Shown piece by piece: positions 42,108-50,026 of a stretch of DNA of 64,000 nucleotides (positions within the stretch are counted from its first letter, which is position 1; the number at the start of each line of letters is the position of its first letter). Position numbers and translations under genes: made by a program. Source of the DNA: Prauserella rugosa (GTDB lineage: Bacteria; Actinomycetota; Actinomycetes; Mycobacteriales; Pseudonocardiaceae); the NCBI RefSeq assembly GCF_000719975.1, contig NZ_JOIJ01000010.1:156832-220831 (forward strand). Reading direction: 5' to 3'. The notes below the pieces were generated by a model, which saw only the letters and a list, made by a program, of their open reading frames with translations, made no database searches and was not told where the DNA came from.

Positions 42108-42539
42108 TTACTCGACGGTCAGGCCCATCGACCGGGCGGTACCGGCGATGATCTTGGCGGCCTGGTCGGTGTCGTAGGCGTTGAGGTCGGCCTTCTTGGT
42201 CTCGGCGATCTCGCGGACCTGGTCCATCGTGACCTTGCCGACCTTGTTCTTGTGCGGCTCGCCGCTGCCCTTGTCGATGCCCGCGGCCTTCAGCAGCAGC
42301 TTCGCGGCCGGCGGCGTCTTGAGCTTGAAGTCGAACGAGCGGTCCTCGTAGACGGAGATCTCGACCGGCACGACGTTGCCACGCTGGTTCTCCGTGGCGG
42401 CGTTGTACGCCTTGCAGAACTCCATGATGTTGACGCCGTGCTGACCGAGCGCGGGGCCAACCGGGGGCGCCGGGTTCGCGGCACCCGCCTGGATCTGCAG
42501 CTTGATGATCGCTGCAAGCTTCTTCTTCTTGGGTGGCAT
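42108..42539 (-). CDS. rplK: 50S ribosomal protein L11
   Basis: uL11 (143 aa) is part of the GTPase-associated centre and is required for RelA-type stringent response and thiopeptide binding. The N-terminal [27 protein letters not shown] and C-terminal RSMGLTVE are conserved. It follows nusG by 82 bp. Confidence 0.97.
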   Translation of the reverse strand: MPPKKKKLAAIIKLQIQAGAANPAPPVGPALGQHGVNIMEFCKAYNAATENQRGNVVPVEISVYEDRSFDFKLKTPPAAKLLLKAAGIDKGSGEPHKNKVGKVTMDQVREIAETKKADLNAYDTDQAAKIIAGTARSMGLTVE

Positions 42540-42621
42540 TTCCGTTTCCTAGTTCAGCGTTGCTCTCCCCACGCACCTGCCGTGGCGCGGGGGCCTTCCG
42601 ACCGCTGCGAGGCAGCGGCCG

Positions 42622-43500
42622 TCAGATCTTGGAGACCTGGTTGAACGACAGTTCGACCGGAGTCTCGCGGCCGAAGATCGAAACCAGGACCTTCAGCTTC
42701 TGGCCACCGGCGTCGACCTCGCTGATCGTCGCGGGCAGCGTCGCGAACGGACCGTCCATGACGGTGACCGACTCGCCGACCTCGAAGTCGACCTCGACCG
42801 CGGACGTCGACGCGGCCGGGGCCTGCGTGTCCGCCGAGGCGGCCTCGCTCTTGGCCGCCTTCGCCGGCGCCTCCTTCTCGACCTGCGGCGCGAGGAACTT
42901 CAGCACCTCGTCCAGCGTGATCGGCGAGGGACGCGACGTGGCGCCCACGAAACCGGTCACCCCGGGCGTGTTGCGCACGGCGCTCCACGACTGGTCGTTG
43001 AGCTCCATGCGGACCAGGATGTAGCCGGGCAGGACCTTGCGGTTCACCTGCTTGCGCTGGCCGTTCTTGATCTCGGTGACCTCTTCGGTCGGCACCTCGA
43101 TCTGGAAGATGTAGTCCTCGACGTCCAGCGTCTGCCGACGGGTCTCGAGGTTGTTCTTCACCCGGTTCTCGTAGCCGGCGTAGGAGTGCACGACGTACCA
43201 CTCACCGGGCAGCGACTTGAGTTCCGCGCGCAGCTGGGCGACCGGGTCGACGGGCTCGTCCGAGGAACCGGCAGCATCAGCCGAACCAGCAGCGTCAGCA
43301 GACTCCGAAGAAGCCTCGCCGACCTCGGCGGAGTCCTCGGTGCCTGCCTCCGCGCTCTCCTCGACCTCGGCGGTCTCGGCGGCCTGCTCAGGCGTCTCAG
43401 CGGCGTCGGCCGCGGCGGCAGCCTCAGTGGCCTCGGCCGAGTCCGCGTCCACGTCGGTGGCCGCGAGCACCTGCTCGTCTGAGCCGTTCTCGGAGGTCAC
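42622..43500 (-). CDS. nusG: Transcription antitermination factor NusG, extended
   Basis: 292 aa, against about 180 in E. coli. The start is GTG at 43500 with GAGGAC upstream. Residues 1 to about 90 are a Glu/Ala/Asp/Ser low-complexity extension. The NGN domain begins near [23 protein letters not shown], and a KOW domain ([25 protein letters not shown]) closes the protein. An Ala/Lys-rich linker separates the two domains. NusG binds RNA polymerase and Rho/NusE. It is cotranscribed with secE. Confidence 0.96.
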   Translation of the reverse strand: MTSENGSDEQVLAATDVDADSAEATEAAAAADAAETPEQAAETAEVEESAEAGTEDSAEVGEASSESADAAGSADAAGSSDEPVDPVAQLRAELKSLPGEWYVVHSYAGYENRVKNNLETRRQTLDVEDYIFQIEVPTEEVTEIKNGQRKQVNRKVLPGYILVRMELNDQSWSAVRNTPGVTGFVGATSRPSPITLDEVLKFLAPQVEKEAPAKAAKSEAASADTQAPAASTSAVEVDFEVGESVTVMDGPFATLPATISEVDAGGQKLKVLVSIFGRETPVELSFNQVSKI

Positions 43501-43581
43501 TTTCCGTCCTCTCAGTTGATCGCGTGTGCGGTAGCGGGCGCGACGATCCGCCCCCGCCACCCGCGCGGCCTGGCCAGGGCG

Positions 43582-44013
43582 TTAGTCGCCGAATACGAAA
43601 TCGACTCCCTCGAGGAAGACGAAGTCGAGCAGGTAGACCAGGGCGATCATGAAGGCCACGAACACCAACACCACGGCCGTGTAAGTGACCATCTGCTTGC
43701 GGGTAGGCCAGATGACCTTCCGCAGCTCGCCCCAGACCTCACGGAGGAACAGCACGATCCGCCCGAAAAGCGAACGCTTCTCGGCCGTCGCCGTGCCGCC
43801 CCGCTTCGGCGTGGGCCGGTCCTTGCCGGCGGTCTTGCCCTTGTCGGGCCCGGAACCCGCCTTGCCCTTGGGAGCAGTCTTACCCGCCTTGGCGTCACTG
43901 CCCGTGCCTGCGCGGGCAGCGGCGCGCCGCTCGCGGCGAGCCGCGGCGGTGTTCGGACGGGAGGCGGAGCTCTTCTGCTCCTTCTCCGTGTCCTTCTCGC
44001 CGTCCTCGCTCAC
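43582..44013 (-). CDS. secE: Preprotein translocase subunit SecE
   Basis: 143 aa single-pass subunit of SecYEG. The conserved part is FGRIVLFLREVWGELRKVIWPTRKQ followed by the membrane helix VVLVFVAFMIALVYLLDFV. The first 80 residues are a basic, disordered extension, as is usual in actinobacteria. The start is GTG at 44013 with AGGAG upstream, 34 nt after tRNA-Trp. Confidence 0.95.
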   Translation of the reverse strand: MSEDGEKDTEKEQKSSASRPNTAAARRERRAAARAGTGSDAKAGKTAPKGKAGSGPDKGKTAGKDRPTPKRGGTATAEKRSLFGRIVLFLREVWGELRKVIWPTRKQMVTYTAVVLVFVAFMIALVYLLDFVFLEGVDFVFGD

Positions 44014-44047
44014 GAGTCACTCCTCTGCCTCACCTGACACGTCAACG

Positions 44048-44120
44048 CAGGGGCGACAGGACTCGAACCTGCGACCTGCGGTTTTGGAGACCGCTGCTCT
44101 ACCAACTGAGCTACACCCCT
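44048..44120 (-). tRNA. tRNA-Trp (CCA)
   Basis: 73 nt on the minus strand. The acceptor stem AGGGGUG/CGCCCCU, D-loop GCTCAGTTGGTAGAGC, anticodon CCA within TCTCCAAAA, and T-loop GGTTCGAGTCC are all present; discriminator G fits tryptophan. CCA is not encoded. It lies just before secE, as in mycobacteria. Confidence 0.97.
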
Positions 44121-44319
44121 TTGAACATCCGCGTGGTCCATCATCCCCCATCCGATCGTGAGGACGCGGGCAGGATCAACCGTCGAACGTTCCAAGTGCA
44201 GCAGTCTACGGCAAGGCCGATCGCGCTCTGCAACCGAGGCCCTCTTGACCGCCCACCACCGCACTCGTCCGCATCGGGCCAGGTGATCCCCGGCGCCGTA
44301 CGCGTGGAAAACTGTAGCC

Positions 44320-45552
44320 ATGGCCACACCTGGAACCACATCCGCCCGCCCCCGCTCCCGCGTGTCCGCACGGATCGCAGGCATCACGCCGTCCGCGACG
44401 CTCGCGGTGGACGCGAAGGCGAAGGCGCTCAAGGCCGAGGGCCGCCCGGTGATCGGATTCGGCGCGGGGCAGCCGGACTTCCCCACGCCCGACTACATCG
44501 TCGATGCCGCGGCCGAGGCGACGCGCGAACGCGTCAACCACGGCTACACCGCCGCCGGCGGCCTGCCCGAGCTGCGAGAGGCGATCGCCGAGAAGACGCT
44601 GCGCGACTCCGGCTTCCGCTGCGACCCGTCACAGGTGCTCGTGACCAACGGGGGCAAGCAGGCGGTCTACTCCGCGTTCGCGACGCTGGTCGACCCGGGC
44701 GACGAGGTGCTGCTGCCCGCGCCGTACTGGACGACCTACCCCGAGTCGATCACCCTCGCCGGGGGCGTCCCCGTGCAGGTCACGGCCGATGAGACGACCG
44801 GCTACCTGGTGACGGTCGACCAGCTCGAGGCTGCGCGCACCGACAAGACGAAGGTGCTGCTGTTCAACTCGCCGTCCAACCCGACCGGCGCGGTCTACCC
44901 GCGTGAGCAGGTCGAGGCGATCGGCAAGTGGGCCCTCGAGCACGGCATCTGGGTGATCACCGACGAGATCTACGAGCACCTCGTCTACGACGGGATCACG
45001 GCCGCGTCGATGCCGGTCGTGGTGCCCGAGCTCGCCGACCAGACGCTGATCCTCAACGGCGTGGCGAAGACGTACTCGATGACGGGCTGGCGCGTCGGCT
45101 GGATCATCGGCCCGGACGACGTGGTCAAGGCCGCGTCGAGCTTCCAGTCGCACCTGTGCGGCAACGTCTCCAACGTCGCCCAGCGCGCCGCCCAGGCCGC
45201 GGTCGCCGGCCCGCTGGACGCGGTGCACAGCATGCGGGAGGCGTTCGACGCGCGGCGGAAGAAGATCGTGTCGCTGCTGTCGGACATCCCCGGCGTCGAG
45301 TGCCCGACCCCCGAGGGCGCGTTCTACGCCTACCCGTCGGTGAAGGCGCTGCTGGGCAAGGAGATCCGCGGGGAGCGCCCCGAGGACACGGTCGCGCTGG
45401 CCGACCTGATCCTGCGGGAGGCCGAGGTCGCGGTCGTGCCGGGAGAGGCCTTCGGCACGCCCGGCTACTTCCGGTTCTCCTACGCCCTCGCCGAGGCGGA
45501 CCTTGTGGAGGGCGTGAACCGCGTGGCGAACCTCCTCGCCGAGGCGAGGTAA
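44320..45552 (+). CDS. aspC: Pyridoxal-phosphate-dependent aspartate (or aspartate/prephenate) aminotransferase
   Basis: 410 aa, fold-type I class I aminotransferase, cytosolic. The PLP-binding lysine is K250 in [23 protein letters not shown] (184-190), [10 protein letters not shown] and the C-terminal arginine in YFRFSYA are conserved. It transfers the amino group of aspartate to 2-oxoglutarate; the subfamily also includes enzymes acting on prephenate, which cannot be excluded. The gene lies downstream of tRNA-Trp on the other strand and ends in a strong terminator. Confidence 0.92.
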   Translation: MATPGTTSARPRSRVSARIAGITPSATLAVDAKAKALKAEGRPVIGFGAGQPDFPTPDYIVDAAAEATRERVNHGYTAAGGLPELREAIAEKTLRDSGFRCDPSQVLVTNGGKQAVYSAFATLVDPGDEVLLPAPYWTTYPESITLAGGVPVQVTADETTGYLVTVDQLEAARTDKTKVLLFNSPSNPTGAVYPREQVEAIGKWALEHGIWVITDEIYEHLVYDGITAASMPVVVPELADQTLILNGVAKTYSMTGWRVGWIIGPDDVVKAASSFQSHLCGNVSNVAQRAAQAAVAGPLDAVHSMREAFDARRKKIVSLLSDIPGVECPTPEGAFYAYPSVKALLGKEIRGERPEDTVALADLILREAEVAVVPGEAFGTPGYFRFSYALAEADLVEGVNRVANLLAEAR

Positions 45553-45595
45553 CCAACAGAGGTAACCAAACCCGCCGGAACCCGGCGCAGCACCC

Positions 45596-45631
45596 GAAAC
45601 GGCCCCTCGGCGAACACCGAGGGGCCGTTTC
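45596..45631 (+). terminator. Terminator after the aminotransferase gene
   Basis: A 15-bp perfect stem GAAACGGCCCCTCGG with its complement around a 6-nt loop, 43 bp past the stop. The next 21-bp repeat array begins 15 bp later. Confidence 0.85.
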
Positions 45632-45645
45632 GCGTTCCAGGACCC

Positions 45646-45750
45646 CGTGTTGCACCCCCAGGACCCCGTGTTGCGGACCCAGGGGCGCGTGTTGCACCCC
45701 CGAGTGCCCGTGTTGCGCCTCCGGGGGCGCGTGTTGCGGACTCCGGGACT
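45646..45750. repeat. 21-bp periodic intergenic repeat array (5 units)
   Basis: Five units start exactly every 21 bp (45646, 45667, 45688, 45709, 45730), all with an intact CGTGTTGC core and a variable second half with CC(A/G)GG blocks. A degenerate partial unit precedes them. The orientation follows the transcription of the upstream aminotransferase gene, and there is no inverted partner here. Confidence 0.92.
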
Positions 45751-45775
45751 CGACACCCACCCGCCGCAACGGCGT

Positions 45776-45798
45776 TTGTTCTAGTACAGTTAGAACAA
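45776..45798. promoter_or_regulatory. Operator of the YtrA-type regulator
   Basis: TTGTTCTA-N7-TAGAACAA is a perfect inverted repeat with 8-bp arms whose last base is the A of the start codon. There is no Shine-Dalgarno sequence, so the mRNA is probably leaderless and the site probably serves autorepression. Confidence 0.65.
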
Positions 45799-46148
45799 TG
45801 TTGATCCGGATCGACCCGGCGTCCCAGGTGCCGCTGTTCGAACAGGTCGCCGCGTCGGTGCGGCGTGCCCTGTCGGACGGCGAGCTCGCCCAGGGGCAGC
45901 AGCTGCCGCCCGCGCGGGAGGTGGCGGCGTCGCTCGACATCAACGTGCACACCGTGCTGCGCGCCTACGGCGTGCTGCGCGACGAAGGGCTGATCGAGCT
46001 GCGCCGCCGACGCGGTGCGGTCGTCACCGGGACCGCCGACACGCGGGCGCGACTGAACACACTGGCCGGCGACCTCGTCGACGAGGCGCGCCGCGTAGGG
46101 GTCGACGTCGAGGAGCTCACGAACATCGTGAAGGAGAAGTACGCATGA
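45798..46148 (+). CDS. GntR-family transcriptional regulator, YtrA subfamily
   Basis: 116 aa. The winged helix (PLFEQVAASVRRALSDGELAQGQQLPPAREVAASLDINVHTVLRAYGVLRDEGLIELRRRRG) takes up most of the protein, and the short C-terminal helix pair is that of the YtrA subfamily, which controls membrane proteins or ABC transporters. It overlaps the DUF1648 gene by 4 bp, so that is the likely target. ATG at 45798. Confidence 0.9.
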   Translation: MLIRIDPASQVPLFEQVAASVRRALSDGELAQGQQLPPAREVAASLDINVHTVLRAYGVLRDEGLIELRRRRGAVVTGTADTRARLNTLAGDLVDEARRVGVDVEELTNIVKEKYA

Positions 46149-47098
46149 AGACGACGCGACTGGCGCTGGCGACGGCCGGCGTCCCCCTCGCGGCGCTGGC
46201 CGCGGTGTACGCCGTGCGGGCCGCGTGGTCCGACCGCCTGCCCGACGTGGTCGTCTCACACTGGGGCACGGGCGGCCCGGACCGGGGGACGGACCTGGCG
46301 GCGATGACCGGCTGGACGTTGGGCCTCGGCGCGGCCGTCGCGGTGGTCGCGACCGTTGGCGTCCTCGTGTCCCACGCACGCGGGTCGGGCGCGCCGCGCA
46401 GCGCGGTCGGGTTCGCGGCCTGGCTGGCGACGCTACCCGGTGGCGTGCTGGCCGGATCGATGTGGGCGAGCCTCGACACGACGTCCTGGCAACAGGCGGG
46501 CAGCGCCGTCGGAGCGGTGGCCATCGCCTTCGGGGTGAGCGTGGCCGCGGGTGCCCTGGCCGCGTGGCTCGCGGGGCCGACGGTGCGTGCGGTGGCGCCG
46601 AGTCCGCGGGACCTGCCGTCGGCGGGCCTGTCCCCCGGAGAACGCGCGACGTGGATCGGGGCCGGTACGAACTACCCGATGGCGTTCGGCGGGATGTTCG
46701 TCATCGCCCTCTACGTGGTGCTGCAGGTCGGGCTGACCGACCTCGAGGTGATGCCGTACGCGCTGATCCTCGTCGTGGCGGTGCTCGCGCTGTCGGCGGT
46801 GTGCCGGGTGCGGGTCCGGGTCGACGCGACGGGCGTGCTGCTCACGCTCGGCTTGTTCTCGTTCCCGAGCAGGCACGTGACGCTGGACGAGATCGCCTCG
46901 GCCGACGTCGAGCACATGTCGGTGTGGAGCGCAGGCGGCTACGGCCTGCGCCGCGGGCCCTCGTACACGGCGTTCAAGGTGCGTGCGGGCGAGACGCTCG
47001 CGATCCGGCTGACGTCGGGGCACACGATCAAGGCCACGGTCGACGGCGCGGAGCAGGCGGCGGGCCTGGTCAACGACCTGGTGTCCGCCCGCACCTGA
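46145..47098 (+). CDS. DUF1648-containing multi-pass membrane protein
   Basis: 317 aa. The N-terminal LPDVVVSHWGTGGPDRG is the DUF1648 signature seen in proteins coupled to YtrA-type regulators. About six membrane helices follow, and a C-terminal soluble domain of about 90 residues (RHVTLDEIASADVEHM, LRRGPSYTAFKVRAGETLAIRL) resembles a PH-like fold. The ATG overlaps the regulator stop (ATGA). Function unknown; related B. subtilis proteins respond to cell-envelope stress. Confidence 0.82.
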   Translation: MKTTRLALATAGVPLAALAAVYAVRAAWSDRLPDVVVSHWGTGGPDRGTDLAAMTGWTLGLGAAVAVVATVGVLVSHARGSGAPRSAVGFAAWLATLPGGVLAGSMWASLDTTSWQQAGSAVGAVAIAFGVSVAAGALAAWLAGPTVRAVAPSPRDLPSAGLSPGERATWIGAGTNYPMAFGGMFVIALYVVLQVGLTDLEVMPYALILVVAVLALSAVCRVRVRVDATGVLLTLGLFSFPSRHVTLDEIASADVEHMSVWSAGGYGLRRGPSYTAFKVRAGETLAIRLTSGHTIKATVDGAEQAAGLVNDLVSART

Positions 47099-47104
47099 GC
47101 CGCG

Positions 47105-47503
47105 TCACACGCGGACGACGGCCTGCGCCTTGCCGAGAACCGTCTTGCCGTCGAACTTCGCGGTGATGTCGACGCGGGCGGTCCCGTCGTCGCGGACCTC
47201 GCCGACCTTGGCGGTGAAGTCGACCAGCGCGCCCTCGCCGTCGTCGGGGACCACGACCGGGCGGGTGAAGCGCACGCCGTACTCGAGCACGCGGCCGGGG
47301 TCGCCGAGCCAGTCGGTGACGACGCGACCTGCCAGCGCCATGGTCAGCATGCCGTGCGCGATCACGTTCGGCAGGCCGACCTCGGAGGCGAAGCGTTCGT
47401 TCCAGTGGATCGGGTTGAAGTCCAGTGACGCGCCCGCGTAGCGCACCAGCTGCTCGCGGGTGACCCGCACGGACAGGCCCGGCAGCTCGTCTCCGACGTT
47501 CAC
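47105..47503 (-). CDS. hadB: MaoC-like (3R)-hydroxyacyl-ACP dehydratase subunit HadB
   Basis: 132 aa single hot-dog domain. The hydratase motif DFNPIHWN gives Asp28 and His33 as catalytic pair, followed by GLPNVIAHGMLTMALAGR. The start GTG at 47503 overlaps the HadA stop (GTGA). In M. tuberculosis HadAB dehydrates FAS-II intermediates. The position between rpmG and tRNA-Trp matches that locus, which supports the name; the substrate in a probably mycolate-free organism is uncertain. Confidence 0.85.
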   Translation of the reverse strand: MNVGDELPGLSVRVTREQLVRYAGASLDFNPIHWNERFASEVGLPNVIAHGMLTMALAGRVVTDWLGDPGRVLEYGVRFTRPVVVPDDGEGALVDFTAKVGEVRDDGTARVDITAKFDGKTVLGKAQAVVRV

Positions 47504-47949
47504 GACTGCTCCCCCCTGACGACGAGCTGGGCGTAGGTGGTGCAGACGGGCTCGCCGTCGGTGGTGGCGACGTCGGCGTGCACGCTGAGGAAGTCGTTGC
47601 CCGCGCGCACGAAGATGTCGTCGATGTGCACCGTGACCTGCAACCGGTCGCCTGCACGGGCGGGCCGGTGGTGCACGAACCTCTGGTCTCCGTGGACCAT
47701 GCGGTCGTAGTCGAGTCCGAGTTCGGGGTCCTCGACGACCGCGTTGATGGCGCGGATGTTGATGATCGTCAGGAACGTGGGCGGCGCAATGACGTCGGGG
47801 TATCCGGCCTCCTTGGCCGCCTCGACGTCGCGGTGGAGCGGGTTGTCGTCGCCGATGGCGTCGGCGAACTCGGCGATCTTCGCGCGGCCGACCTCGTAGG
47901 TCGTGTGGGGCGGGTAGGTGCGCCCGACGAATGACGGATCCAGTGGCAC
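47500..47949 (-). CDS. hadA: MaoC-like dehydratase subunit HadA
   Basis: 149 aa, single hot-dog domain (SFVGRTYPPHTTYEVGRAKIAEFADAIGDDNPLHRD, VIAPPTFLTIINI). In the mycobacterial enzyme HadA is the non-catalytic partner that shapes the acyl-chain tunnel. The start GTG at 47949 (VPLDPSFVGR) matches the family N-terminus. It is translationally coupled to hadB. No hadC is present nearby. Confidence 0.83.
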   Translation of the reverse strand: MPLDPSFVGRTYPPHTTYEVGRAKIAEFADAIGDDNPLHRDVEAAKEAGYPDVIAPPTFLTIINIRAINAVVEDPELGLDYDRMVHGDQRFVHHRPARAGDRLQVTVHIDDIFVRAGNDFLSVHADVATTDGEPVCTTYAQLVVRGEQS

Positions 47950-48029
47950 GGCGGCGAGCCTACCGGCAGGCCGGGAGCGCGGACACGACCGTGGAGGCCT
48001 GGCGGAGGCCGCCTGCCGCCGACACGGCA

Positions 48030-48086
48030 CCGCCCCCACGGTGGCTCCACCTGCGCTGTGCGCGAGCGGAGCGACCGTGGGGGCGG
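48030..48086 (-). terminator. Terminator after the S1 protease gene
   Basis: Arms CCGCCCCCACGGT (48030-48042) and its complement (48074-48086) enclose a second stem GCTCC/GGAGC. It separates the protease gene from hadA on the minus strand. Confidence 0.7.
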
Positions 48087-48104
48087 AAAGCCGGCCGTGA
48101 GTCG

Positions 48105-49202
48105 TCAGTTCAGCGACATGCCGTAGGCCGACAGCGCCTCGGTGACGGGCTGGAAGTAGGAGCTTCCGCCGCCCATGCCGGACGTGATGCCCAAGCCGGT
48201 GCTGCCGGAGAACAGGCAGCCGCCGGAGTCACCGGAGTTGACCTCGGCGCTGGTCTGCACGAGGCCGCTGACGGCGCCCTCGGGGTAGTTGACGGTGACG
48301 TTGGTGGCCTGCACGGTGCCGCAGGTCAGCTGGGTCGTGGAGCCGCTCTTGCAGATGTCCTGGCCGACCGTGGCGTCCGACGCGGAGCTGATGGACTGCG
48401 TCGTGCCGTCCCACAGGGTGACGGCGCCGGGTGCGCTGCCGGTGTCGTTGCGGATCAGGCCGTAGTCGTTGCCGGGGAAGCTGGCGTCGATCGAGGGGCC
48501 GACGTTCCACTCGGCGACGCCCGCGGTGCAGTGGCCTGCGTCGAGGATGTAGTCCTGCGAGCCGTCGTTGACGTTGAAGCCCGCGGAGCAGCGGCTGCCG
48601 CCTCCTGTGATGGCCTCTCCGTTGTAGATGGCCTTCTCCATGCCGCCTGCGACGTGCTCGACGCGCACGGCGTCGCCGAGCTGGGCCGCCTTCTGGGTGA
48701 GCTTGGCGGCGGCGCTGTCCTTGGCCTGGTCGGCGATGGTGACGACGAGCTGGTTGTTCTGGGGGTCGAGGCCGACCGAGGTGTGCGCCACGCTGACCGA
48801 TTCGAGCTGAGCGCGCGCGGCGTCGAGCTGTTCGGCGGTGCGGGACACGACCTTGGCGGTGGCGCCCGCGGCTTCGGCCTTGGCGGCGGCGGCCTTGGTG
48901 GCGACGTTCACGACGGGCTTGCCGGAGGCGTCGAGGTATTCGCTGACGATGTCGGACGACAGCGAGGAGCGGAGTTCGTCGAGCGCGTCGACGCTGTTCT
49001 GCTGGGTCTGCAGCAGGGTGGCGGCGGCCACCTCGCTGACGCCCCGTTCGCTCGACAGGGTGGTGATGGCTTCGTTCGCGACGACGTCCGAGTAGCCCTC
49101 GATACCCGGTACGGAGGCCGATGCCGCGGTGGCCGGGGCGAACATTCCCAGGGCCAGGGCTCCTGCCACGGCGGTGATGGCGGTCTTGCGCGACGTTTTC
49201 AT
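48105..49202 (-). CDS. Secreted S1-family serine protease (streptogrisin/alpha-lytic type)
   Basis: 365 aa preproenzyme. A Sec signal peptide (about 1-30, cut near ATAASAS) is followed by a prodomain with the alpha-lytic-type pattern (about 31-190) that should act as folding chaperone, and a mature protease. The triad is His224 (DAGHC), Asp246 (GNDYGLI) and Ser326 (NSGDSGG). Cysteines 205/225 and 284/294 form the two expected pairs, but the third pair near the active serine is missing and Cys329 appears unpaired. It is inserted between rpmG and hadA. ATG at 49202. Confidence 0.93.
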   Translation of the reverse strand: MKTSRKTAITAVAGALALGMFAPATAASASVPGIEGYSDVVANEAITTLSSERGVSEVAAATLLQTQQNSVDALDELRSSLSSDIVSEYLDASGKPVVNVATKAAAAKAEAAGATAKVVSRTAEQLDAARAQLESVSVAHTSVGLDPQNNQLVVTIADQAKDSAAAKLTQKAAQLGDAVRVEHVAGGMEKAIYNGEAITGGGSRCSAGFNVNDGSQDYILDAGHCTAGVAEWNVGPSIDASFPGNDYGLIRNDTGSAPGAVTLWDGTTQSISSASDATVGQDICKSGSTTQLTCGTVQATNVTVNYPEGAVSGLVQTSAEVNSGDSGGCLFSGSTGLGITSGMGGGSSYFQPVTEALSAYGMSLN

Positions 49203-49360
49203 ACCGACAACTCACTTTCCCGCAGGGTTGGGATGTGTCGCCCGACAGTGTGATGTCGGGGTGAGTTGGCCCGGTAGCTACTTAGGGTGGATCTTTCTCA
49301 CAGTGGTCGTGAGTGCTCAGGGAGTCACAATTCGGGCGCCGTGGACTGTGCGCGGGTGAC

Positions 49361-49394
49361 AAAAAACCGCCCCCACCGTCGGGTGGGGGCGGTT
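49361..49394 (-). terminator. Terminator after rpmG
   Basis: An 11-bp stem (49367-49377 with 49382-49392) extended by A-T pairs and, on the minus strand, a run of six T. It lies 21 bp past rpmG. Confidence 0.9.
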
Positions 49395-49414
49395 GGAAGT
49401 GTGGGTCTGCCGCG

Positions 49415-49582
49415 TCAGCGGGTTTCCTTGTGCGCGCGGTGGGTGCCGCAGTTGGGGCAGAACTTCTTCATCTCAAGACGGTCCGGGTCGTTGCGCCGGT
49501 TCTTCTTGGTGATGTAGTTGCGGTTCTTGCACTCCTCGCACGCGAGGGTGATCTTCGGGCGAACGTCGGTGGAAGAAGCCAC
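49415..49582 (-). CDS. rpmG: 50S ribosomal protein L33
   Basis: bL33 (55 aa) near the E site. Two C-x-x-C pairs (CEEC, CPNC) mark the zinc-binding form, which is often replaced by a zinc-free paralogue under zinc limitation. The start is GTG at 49582 with GAGGAAAG upstream. It lies 54 nt after tRNA-Met, as in mycobacteria. Confidence 0.95.
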   Translation of the reverse strand: MASSTDVRPKITLACEECKNRNYITKKNRRNDPDRLEMKKFCPNCGTHRAHKETR

Positions 49583-49636
49583 GGTCTTTCCTCTTTCAAC
49601 GATGAGTGGGCCACCGCCGTGGCCGTGTAGTCCGAG

Positions 49637-49710
49637 TAGCGGGGGCGGGACTTGAACCCGCGACACCACGATTATGAGCCGTGTGCTCTAACCACCTGAG
49701 CTACCCCGCC
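49637..49710 (-). tRNA. tRNA-Met (CAT)
   Basis: 74 nt on the minus strand. The arms GGCGGGG/CCCCGCU, D-loop GCTCAGGTGGTTAGAGC, anticodon CAT in GGCTCATAATC, T-loop GGTTCAAGTCC and discriminator A are present. Elongator type judged from context and from the regular acceptor start. Confidence 0.95.
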
Positions 49711-49770
49711 CTGTCCAACAGCTTCCCCGCACCCAACGGGACCCGGGCACCAAACCCAGCCACCGAAGGG

Positions 49771-49821
49771 GGTCCAGGGGGCGAAGCCCCTTGGTCGGGG
49801 TGTGGGGGCTGAGCCCCCACA
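49771..49821. repeat. Tandem GC hairpins between two tRNA genes
   Basis: Two adjacent hairpins, CCAGGGGGC-GAA-GCCCCTTGG (49774-49794) and TGTGGGGG-CTGAG-CCCCCACA (49801-49821). They may terminate tRNA-Thr transcription or be a dispersed REP-like element; similar GAAGCCCC-type hairpins are common in actinobacterial intergenic DNA. Confidence 0.55.
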
Positions 49822-49878
49822 ATGATCGGCGAGCGATCCAGGCTGACGCACTCCGTCAGCAGACTACTCCCAATCGCG

Positions 49879-49951
49879 AGCCCCTTGACGGAATCGAACC
49901 GTCGACCTTCTCCTTACCATGGAGACGCTCTGCCGACTGAGCTAAAGGGGC
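49879..49951 (-). tRNA. tRNA-Thr (GGT)
   Basis: 73 nt on the minus strand. Acceptor GCCCCUU/AAGGGGC, D-loop GCTCAGTCGGCAGAGC, anticodon GGT in TCCATGGTAAGGA, T-loop GGTTCGATTCC, and discriminator U are consistent with threonine. No encoded CCA. Confidence 0.96.
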
Positions 49952-50026
49952 GTGCTCAACGAGCCTCGAATAGAGTACCCGAGCGCGACGGGCCTTCGGA
50001 CACGGGGGTGGGCTTGGGGCGAAACC

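Noticed and set aside
42025..42576. Extended N-terminus of rplA through rplK
   Set aside because: Overlaps rplK entirely; the conserved L1 start MTKRSKAYR with a ribosome-binding site is at 42024.
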